Source: Achromobacter sp. UMC46
GTDB lineage: Bacteria > Pseudomonadota > Gammaproteobacteria > Burkholderiales > Burkholderiaceae_B
Assembly (NCBI RefSeq): GCF_014170335.1
Contig: NZ_LZZS01000008.1
Location: 1 to 35,260, forward strand
Direction of reading: 5' to 3'
Length of the DNA stretch: 35,260 bases
The translations under genes were made by a program, and so were the position numbers. The notes below the pieces were generated by a model. That model saw nothing but the letters and a program-made list of their open reading frames with translations. It was not told where the DNA came from and did not search any database. The first letter of the stretch is position 1. Each line of letters begins with the position of its first letter. This document shows, piece by piece, positions 30,009 to 35,260 of this stretch.

Positions 30009-30025
30009 TGCACCATATTGGTGCG
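30009..30025. promoter_or_regulatory. NtrC enhancer site upstream of the sigma-54 promoter
   Basis: TGCACCATATTGGTGCG matches the enteric NtrC consensus TGCACCAAAATGGTGCA in both half-sites except for the last base; only the non-conserved centre otherwise differs. Its centre lies about 128 bp upstream of the predicted sigma-54 start, a normal distance for this activator. It lies just beyond the 3' end of the neighbouring fthC gene. Confidence 0.85.
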
Positions 30026-30031
30026 CGCGGC

Positions 30032-30048
30032 CGGGCCACCGTGGTGCC
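30032..30048. promoter_or_regulatory. Possible second, weaker NtrC half-site pair
   Basis: CGGGCCACCGTGGTGCC keeps a good right half (TGGTGCC) and a poor left half (4 of 7). Its centre is 23 bp from the strong site, about two helical turns, which would suit cooperative NtrC binding. Weak evidence taken alone. Confidence 0.4.
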
Positions 30049-30723
30049 TCAGTTCATCCGGAACGTGTGCAGCGTCGTGCCGCCGGCGCCGCCCTGTTCC
30101 AGCGGCGCATGCGGCACCCAGCCGTCCTGGGTCAGCACGGCGTCCAACGGGAAGTCGTGGGCGGCCGGCACATAGTCGGCATCCAGCTCGCCGCAGCTCC
30201 AGGCGATGCCGATCGTGATGAAGGGGTGGCCCCGTTCGCGCAACGCCGCCAAGGTGCGGTCGTAGTAACCGGCGCCGTAACCCAGGCGGTCGCCGTGCTC
30301 CGTGTAACCGAGCGTCGGCACCAGGACGACGTCGGGCAGCACGTCGGCGCCTGCCACCGGTTCCTGGATGCCGTACGGGCCGGCGCGCAGTTCGGCGTCG
30401 GGCGTCCAGGGCAGGAACGCCAGCGGGGTGTTGCGTTCGCGCACCACGGGCAGCGCCACGGCCACGCCGTTCTCCACCCATTGCGACAGCAGCGGGCGCA
30501 GGTCGGGCTCGTCCGCCATGGGCCAGAAAGCGGCGACGGTGGCGGGCGCCGGACGGCCGGCGCGGGCCGCTTCGTCGCGCGCCACGTTCAGCCAGGTGAA
30601 CAGGCGCGCACGCATCAGCAGACCGCCCCGGCTGCGCTGGTCTTCGGGCATTTCGGCACGCAGTTTCCGCAATCGCGTGCGGTGCTGGACTGCGGTATCC
30701 TCTGGAGTATTTTGCGTAGTCAT
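30049..30723 (-). CDS. fthC: 5-formyltetrahydrofolate cyclo-ligase
   Basis: This 224-residue protein converts 5-formyltetrahydrofolate to 5,10-methenyltetrahydrofolate with ATP, rescuing folate trapped as a storage or inhibitory form. The family signature is clear: RLRKLRAEMPEDQRSRGG near the start, VALPVVRERNTPLAFLPWTP, LVPTLGYTEHGDRLGYGAGYYDRTLA with the ATP-binding GYGxGYYDR motif, and ITIGIAWSCGEL. The start at 30723 is provisional: no clear Shine-Dalgarno is seen, and the frame stays open upstream through the opposite-strand gene. It diverges from the lytic transglycosylase gene. No 6S RNA, often next to this gene in gammaproteobacteria, is seen here. Confidence 0.93.
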   Translation of the reverse strand: MTTQNTPEDTAVQHRTRLRKLRAEMPEDQRSRGGLLMRARLFTWLNVARDEAARAGRPAPATVAAFWPMADEPDLRPLLSQWVENGVAVALPVVRERNTPLAFLPWTPDAELRAGPYGIQEPVAGADVLPDVVLVPTLGYTEHGDRLGYGAGYYDRTLAALRERGHPFITIGIAWSCGELDADYVPAAHDFPLDAVLTQDGWVPHAPLEQGGAGGTTLHTFRMN

Positions 30724-30837
30724 GCAGTGGCTGTGATGGGGGTGGACAATGAAGGCGAACATGCTGGAATCGGGCATGCGGGTGGTCGGCATGCCGGCGT
30801 ACAGGGCCGGTGTATGACGGCAAATGAGGGACACGGC

Positions 30838-32967
30838 ATGACACAGCTTCTGCAAGTCCGACGGTATCAGAAAACCGGCTTGAAATCCCCGCGCGGCGCC
30901 GTCGCGCCGGACCCCCGCTCCGGCCTGCGCCGCTGGCTGCCTTTGCTGGCCCTGTTCACCGCCGCCTGTGCCCCGGTCGATGCGCAACAGCGCAGCGCCG
31001 CCGTCAATCCGCAGCCGCAGCCCGCCGTTCAGGCGGCGCAACCGATCATCGCGGTGCCGCCCGCCGTACTGGCGGGCTTGCCGCCCACGGCCGACACGCC
31101 GGCCTTGGCCGCCGTGGTCGCCGCGCGCGAAGCCATGAACCGCAAGCAGTGGTCCGTGCTGGGTGCGATGGTGCCGCAGGCCAAGTCCGACACCCTGGGC
31201 ATGTACCCGGAGTATTGGCTGCTGCGCTATCAGCTCTGGACCCCGCCCGCCACCGGCCGGCCCACCGCCGACCTGCAACGTTTCATCAGCAGCAACGGCG
31301 ACGCCTATCTGGCCGACCGCCTGCGCGGCGACTGGCTGCTGGCCGCGGCCCGCAGCGGCGATTTCGAAACCGTGCGCAAACTGGCGCCCGTGAAGAACAG
31401 CAACGCCCAGATCGAATGCGCCGTCCTGGACGCCAAGCACATGACCGGTCAGCGCGCCACGGCGGCGCAGGCCACGGCGGTGTTCGCGCCCGGCAGCGCC
31501 TGCTGGGCGCTGTACGACCAGTTGGTGGCCGACGGCATCCTTGGCTGGGAACAACTCGAGCCGCAGCTGCGCGACGCCATCGAAGCTGACAAGACGACGG
31601 ATGCGCGCAAGCTCGTCCAGTACATGTTCGAGGCGCGCGACATCAAGACCTACGACGTCCTGATGAAGGACCCGATGAAGTGGCTGACGCGGCAGGACCG
31701 CATGCCGGTGGGCCGCAACGAGAAAGAACTGGTGACTATCGCGCTGGCCCGTCTGGCGCGTTCGGACGTCAGCGTGGCCGATTCCTACTTGCGCCGCGAA
31801 TGGGCCAAGTCCATGTCCAAGCCGAACCTGGCCTGGGTTCGCGGGCAGTACGCGCTGATGGCCGCCTTGAAGCTGGATAGCCGCGCCGACGACTGGTACC
31901 ACGAAGCCGGCCACATCCGCATGACGGAATACAACGCCGGCTGGAAGGTGCGCGCCGCGTTGCGCCAAGCGAAGATCGATTGGAAGTGGGTCATCGAATC
32001 CATCGACGAGATGCCCGCGTCGCAGCGCAACGACACGTCGTGGGTGTACTGGAAAGCGCGCGGCCTGGCCGCCACCGGCCGCAAGGACCAGGCCAACGCC
32101 CTGTACGCCGGCATTGCCGACCGCTTCGATTTCTACGGCCAGTTGTCCGCCGAGGAACTGGGCCGCCGCATCGACGTGCCCCCTCGTCCGGCGCCCGTCA
32201 GCGACCGCGAAATCGCCGAGGCCCGCGCCAACCCCGGTCTGCAGCGCGCCGTGCAGCTGTTCCGCCTGGGCTGGCGCGGCGAAGCCGTGCCCGAATGGAA
32301 CTTCACGTTGCGCGGCATGAGCGACCGCCAACTGATCGCCGCCGCGGAACTGGCCCGCGCCGAAAACATCTACGACCGCGTGGTCAATACGTCCGACCGC
32401 ACGGAAAAGGAATTCGATTTCAGCCAGCGCTTCATCGCGCCGTTCGAAGGCCGCGTCACCGCGAAGGCCAACGCCATCGCGCTGGACCCGGCCTGGGTCT
32501 ACGGCCTGATCCGCCAGGAATCGCGCTTCATCATGGACGCGCGTTCGCACGTGGGCGCGTCCGGCCTGATGCAGTTGATGCCGGCCACCGCCAAATGGGT
32601 CGCGGGCAAGATCGGCATGACCGATTTCACCCCGTCCAGCGTCAACGACTTCGACACCAACACGGTGCTGGGCACCAACTACCTGAACATGGTGCTGCGC
32701 GACCTGAACGGGTCGCAGATGCTGGCCAGCGCGGGTTATAACGCGGGTCCGCGCCGGCCGCACAACTGGCGTTCGACGTTCACGCATCCGGTCGAAGGCG
32801 CCATCTTCGCCGAGACCATCCCGTTCAACGAAACGCGGACCTACGTGAAGAACGTGATGTCCAACTCCGTTTATTACGCGGCGATGTTCAGCGGGCAATC
32901 GCAGTCGCTGAAGGAACGGTTGGGCAACATCGTGCCGCTGGGCGCCGAGAGCACATCGGTCCCATGA
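30838..32967 (+). CDS. Soluble-type lytic murein transglycosylase (Slt70 family)
   Basis: This 709-residue exported enzyme cleaves peptidoglycan to 1,6-anhydromuropeptides. A basic N-terminus and the hydrophobic [14 protein letters not shown] segment (residues 31-44) form the export signal. Cys44 could be a lipoprotein site, but FTAA is an imperfect lipobox. A long helical superhelix domain spans about residues 90-530. The C-terminal SLT domain holds catalytic Glu561 in GLIRQESRF, then [20 protein letters not shown] and [14 protein letters not shown]. The ATG at 30838 is supported by GAGGG 7 nt upstream. Its stop overlaps the cca start (ATGA), so the two are co-translated. Confidence 0.94.
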   Translation: MTQLLQVRRYQKTGLKSPRGAVAPDPRSGLRRWLPLLALFTAACAPVDAQQRSAAVNPQPQPAVQAAQPIIAVPPAVLAGLPPTADTPALAAVVAAREAMNRKQWSVLGAMVPQAKSDTLGMYPEYWLLRYQLWTPPATGRPTADLQRFISSNGDAYLADRLRGDWLLAAARSGDFETVRKLAPVKNSNAQIECAVLDAKHMTGQRATAAQATAVFAPGSACWALYDQLVADGILGWEQLEPQLRDAIEADKTTDARKLVQYMFEARDIKTYDVLMKDPMKWLTRQDRMPVGRNEKELVTIALARLARSDVSVADSYLRREWAKSMSKPNLAWVRGQYALMAALKLDSRADDWYHEAGHIRMTEYNAGWKVRAALRQAKIDWKWVIESIDEMPASQRNDTSWVYWKARGLAATGRKDQANALYAGIADRFDFYGQLSAEELGRRIDVPPRPAPVSDREIAEARANPGLQRAVQLFRLGWRGEAVPEWNFTLRGMSDRQLIAAAELARAENIYDRVVNTSDRTEKEFDFSQRFIAPFEGRVTAKANAIALDPAWVYGLIRQESRFIMDARSHVGASGLMQLMPATAKWVAGKIGMTDFTPSSVNDFDTNTVLGTNYLNMVLRDLNGSQMLASAGYNAGPRRPHNWRSTFTHPVEGAIFAETIPFNETRTYVKNVMSNSVYYAAMFSGQSQSLKERLGNIVPLGAESTSVP

Positions 32968-34058
32968 CGCGGGATCCGGCCATCGACGGCTTGCAGGTCT
33001 ATATCGTGGGCGGGGCGGTGCGCGATGCGCTGCTTGGCCTGCCGCCGGGCGACCACGACTGGGTGGTGGTCGGCGCCACGCCGGAAGACATGGTCCGCCG
33101 CGGTTTCATCCCGGTCGGCGGCGATTTTCCGGTGTTCCTGCACCCGCGCACCAAAGAGGAATACGCGCTGGCGCGCACCGAACGCAAGTCCGGCCGCGGC
33201 TACAAGGGGTTCACGTTCTATACCGGCGCCGACGTGACGCTGGAAGAAGACCTGCGCCGCCGCGACCTTACCGTCAACGCAATCGCCCAGACGCAGGACG
33301 GCCAACGCGTCGACCCCCTGGGCGGCGAGGCCGACGTGCGCGCACGCGTGTTCCGCCACGTGGGCGAAGCGTTCCAGGAAGACCCGGTGCGCATCTTGCG
33401 GCTGGGCCGGTTCGCGGCGCGCTTCGACGATTTCACCGTGGCGCCCGAAACGCTGGCGCTGTGCCGGCGCATGGTCGAGGCCGGCGAGGCCGACGCGCTG
33501 GTGGCCGAACGGGTCTGGAAAGAACTGTCGCGCGGGTTGATGGCGAAGAAGCCGTCGCGCATGCTTGGCGTGCTGCAGGATTCCGGCGCGCTGGCTCGGG
33601 TGATGCCCGAACTGCAAGGGGTGGACGAAGTCGGCGCCGATGTGGATCGCGCCGCGGCGTTGTCGTTGTCGCTGGCGGGGTGTTACGCCTTGCTGTGCCG
33701 GCTGACGCCCGAACGCGAGGCCCTTGGCCGGCGCATGCGCGTGCCCACCGAATGCAACGACTACGCGCGCTTGCTGCCCGAGGTGCTGGCGGGTCTGGAT
33801 GCGGCTGAAGCAGGCGGTCCGGACGCGCAGCTGGCGCTGATGGAACGCGCGGACGCGCTGCGCAAGCCCGAGCGGTTCTTCGATCTCTTGAAGACGGCTT
33901 CAGTGCTGCAGCCCGTGGACATGGCGGCGTGGCAGGCGCGCGCGGACGCCGTGCGCGGTGTGGATGCGGGGGCGATTGCCAAGGTCTGCGCGGGCGATCC
34001 GGCCCGCATCAAGGACAGCGTGCGCCAGGCGCGGCTGGATCGGCTGCGGGCGGGCTGA
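32964..34058 (+). CDS. cca: CCA-adding tRNA nucleotidyltransferase
   Basis: This 364-residue class II nucleotidyltransferase adds or repairs the 3' CCA end of tRNAs. The N-terminal nucleotidyltransferase core has [15 protein letters not shown], then [15 protein letters not shown] with the metal-binding DxDW, then [24 protein letters not shown] (base and flap recognition) and the neck motif [16 protein letters not shown] follow. It is slightly shorter than enzymes carrying a full C-terminal HD domain; the usual HD phosphodiesterase motif is not evident, so it appears to be the shorter form. It overlaps slt by 4 bp (ATGA). It converges with the methyltransferase gene. Confidence 0.95.
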   Translation: MTRDPAIDGLQVYIVGGAVRDALLGLPPGDHDWVVVGATPEDMVRRGFIPVGGDFPVFLHPRTKEEYALARTERKSGRGYKGFTFYTGADVTLEEDLRRRDLTVNAIAQTQDGQRVDPLGGEADVRARVFRHVGEAFQEDPVRILRLGRFAARFDDFTVAPETLALCRRMVEAGEADALVAERVWKELSRGLMAKKPSRMLGVLQDSGALARVMPELQGVDEVGADVDRAAALSLSLAGCYALLCRLTPEREALGRRMRVPTECNDYARLLPEVLAGLDAAEAGGPDAQLALMERADALRKPERFFDLLKTASVLQPVDMAAWQARADAVRGVDAGAIAKVCAGDPARIKDSVRQARLDRLRAG

Positions 34059-34090
34059 AACCGGCTGCCTGGCCCCGCAAAGCCGCGAGG

Positions 34091-35260
34091 CTACAGCTTG
34101 CCCAGCCTGTCGCCGCGCGAGAACCCGGCCAGCGGCGCAGTGATCCCCCTGCCGACAGCCAGCACCTTGAAGAGTTCGCCCATTTCGGCTTCCGACAACA
34201 GCTTCTGAACGGGCGCTACGGCTTGCGCGTACTGCTGCGCATTCGACGGGTCCAGTTGCGCCAGCAAGTCCATCAGCCCGGCGTTCATCAGGAAGCGGGC
34301 CTGCGACGTGTAGCCCAGCACCTGCAGTCCGGCGTCCAGCGCCGCGTCGGCCATGGCGGTGAAATCCACATGCGCGGTGATGTCCTGCAGGCCCGGGGCC
34401 GTGAAGGGATCGCCATGCGCGTGGTGCCGCAAGTGGCACATGAGCGTGCCGCCCGCACGCTGCGGATGGTAGTACTCGCTGCGCGGAAAACCGTAGTCCA
34501 CCAGCAGCGCCGCGCCGCGTTCCAGCCAACTGCCCATTGCGGCGATCCAGGCCTCGCCTTGCAGATTGATTTCCGACACGTAGCCGGGCAGCGCCGGCAT
34601 GCGCGCGGCAACGGCCGAAGCCAGGGCAGGCGGGGCAGGGCGGTCTTCCCAGACGAAGCCGCCATTCGCATCCAGCGCCACGCCGCGTTCCTGCACGGCG
34701 CCGGCGGCATCCCACGAGAACAGCGATACGGGCATCGCGTCCAGCACTTCGTTGGCCAGCACGCAGCCGGCGAACGCATGGGGCAGCGCGTCCAGCCATT
34801 GCACGCGGTCGCCGAACGGCGCCAGCCGCGCCGCCTGGCGGGCGCGCAGGTCGGCGGACACTTCGAGGATCAGGTATCGCGTCTGGTCCAACCCCATCGT
34901 GTCCAGCTCGCGCAGCACGCCTTCGGCCAGCGCGCCCGTGCCCGCGCCGAATTCCAGCACGGCCTGCGTCTGCGTCTGGGCCAGCACCTGGGCCGCCTGG
35001 CGGGCGATCGTGCGGGCGAACAACGGCGTCAGTTGCGGCGCGGTGACGAAGTCGCCGGCGGGCGTCTTGGCGTCGTCGTCCCCATCGGCCAGCTTGACGT
35101 TGCCGGCGGCGTAATAGCCCAGGCCGGGCGCATACAGTGCTTCCGCCATCCAGTGGTCGAACGGCAGCCAGCCGCCGTTGGCCGCGATCGCGGCGCGCAG
35201 GTGTGCCGCGGCGGCATCGCTGTGTTCCTGGGCGGCGGCGGACAGGGGGGGGGGTTGGCG
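34091..35260 (-). CDS. MidA/NDUFAF7-type class I SAM-dependent methyltransferase, N-terminus cut by window edge
   Basis: The frame is open from the right edge to the stop at 34091, at least 389 codons. The upstream residues (GGWLPFDHWMAEALYAPGLGYYA) are family-typical, so the true start lies beyond the window. The SAM-binding motif is VLEFGAGTGALAEGVL, followed by YLILEVSADLRARQ. FAGCVLANEVLDAMPV and LLVDYGFPRSEYYHPQRAGGTLMCHLRHHAHGDPF are hallmarks of the SAM-methyltransferase family to which the mitochondrial complex I assembly factor NDUFAF7 belongs. In mitochondria that enzyme methylates an arginine of a complex I subunit; the bacterial role is not settled. A C10 run lies in the coding strand near the edge (35245-35254). 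Confidence 0.92.
   Translation of the reverse strand, partial: RQPPPLSAAAQEHSDAAAAHLRAAIAANGGWLPFDHWMAEALYAPGLGYYAAGNVKLADGDDDAKTPAGDFVTAPQLTPLFARTIARQAAQVLAQTQTQAVLEFGAGTGALAEGVLRELDTMGLDQTRYLILEVSADLRARQAARLAPFGDRVQWLDALPHAFAGCVLANEVLDAMPVSLFSWDAAGAVQERGVALDANGGFVWEDRPAPPALASAVAARMPALPGYVSEINLQGEAWIAAMGSWLERGAALLVDYGFPRSEYYHPQRAGGTLMCHLRHHAHGDPFTAPGLQDITAHVDFTAMADAALDAGLQVLGYTSQARFLMNAGLMDLLAQLDPSNAQQYAQAVAPVQKLLSEAEMGELFKVLAVGRGITAPLAGFSRGDRLGKL
35245..35254. repeat. Ten-base G homopolymer inside the methyltransferase gene
   Basis: G10 on the plus strand (C10 in the gene's sense) encodes three prolines near the protein N-terminus. Runs of this length are prone to slippage and could cause phase variation or sequencing error. 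The frame is open on both sides at the length given. Confidence 0.75.

Noticed and set aside
30724..30837. 6S RNA gene next to fthC
   Set aside because: The gap is only 114 bp and shows no long rod-like hairpin of the kind expected for 6S RNA.
30049..32898. A 949-codon minus-strand open frame running through the slt region into fthC
   Set aside because: Only its last about 224 codons encode a recognisable protein (fthC). The rest is the antisense shadow of slt, with no homology and high-GC low-stop composition.

Overview
The window looks like a chromosomal segment of a high-GC betaproteobacterium of the Alcaligenaceae, most likely Achromobacter or Bordetella. This is inferred from the very high GC, the two TctC/Bug-type receptors, an SAH riboswitch in front of ahcY - small membrane gene - metF, and the fthC / slt / cca neighbourhood. 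No rRNA, tRNA, CRISPR array, transposase or phage module was seen. Both ends cut through genes: an LpxL-type acyltransferase on the left and a MidA-type methyltransferase on the right.

Layout. (1) 1-2350: an acyltransferase diverges from metK, which has a long-loop SAM-II riboswitch in its leader and a strong terminator behind it. (2) 2350-6400: a palindromic intergenic repeat, an amidase and an MHS-family transporter on the minus strand, and a divergent two-unit Lrp/AsnC regulator. (3) 6400-13660: a branched-chain-amino-acid-type ABC system on the minus strand, in which permease LivM and ATPases LivG and LivF are one polypeptide. It diverges from a polysaccharide-deacetylase-like enzyme, a GntR/FCD regulator and a flavin-reductase-like protein. 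(4) 13660-18750: a LysR regulator diverges from a catabolic operon with a Bug receptor, an isopropylmalate-isomerase-like LeuC/LeuD pair and a haloacetate-dehalogenase-like hydrolase. (5) 18800-23330: a DUF1289 protein, a GT4 glycosyltransferase, then SAH riboswitch - ahcY - small membrane protein - metF and a terminator. (6) 23350-25630: an orphan Bug receptor and a lower-GC DUF3800 gene that looks acquired. (7) 25630-30050: the four-gene operon ATP-grasp / alpha-E / transglutaminase / Anbu. (8) 30050-35260: fthC, slt, cca and a MidA-like methyltransferase.

How the parts work together. metK, ahcY and metF form most of the activated-methyl cycle. They carry opposite sensors: a SAM-II aptamer expected to lower metK when SAM is plentiful, and an SAH aptamer expected to raise ahcY-metF when SAH accumulates. 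The blocks between them are uptake-plus-catabolism cassettes, each with its own regulator.

The most notable region is the Anbu operon. A sequence matching the full sigma-54 consensus (29900-29915) lies 84 nt upstream of the predicted transcript start region's first gene, and a 16/17 match to the NtrC enhancer lies about 128 bp upstream of the predicted start. Together they imply that this little-understood proteasome-like / peptide-ligation system is switched on by nitrogen limitation.
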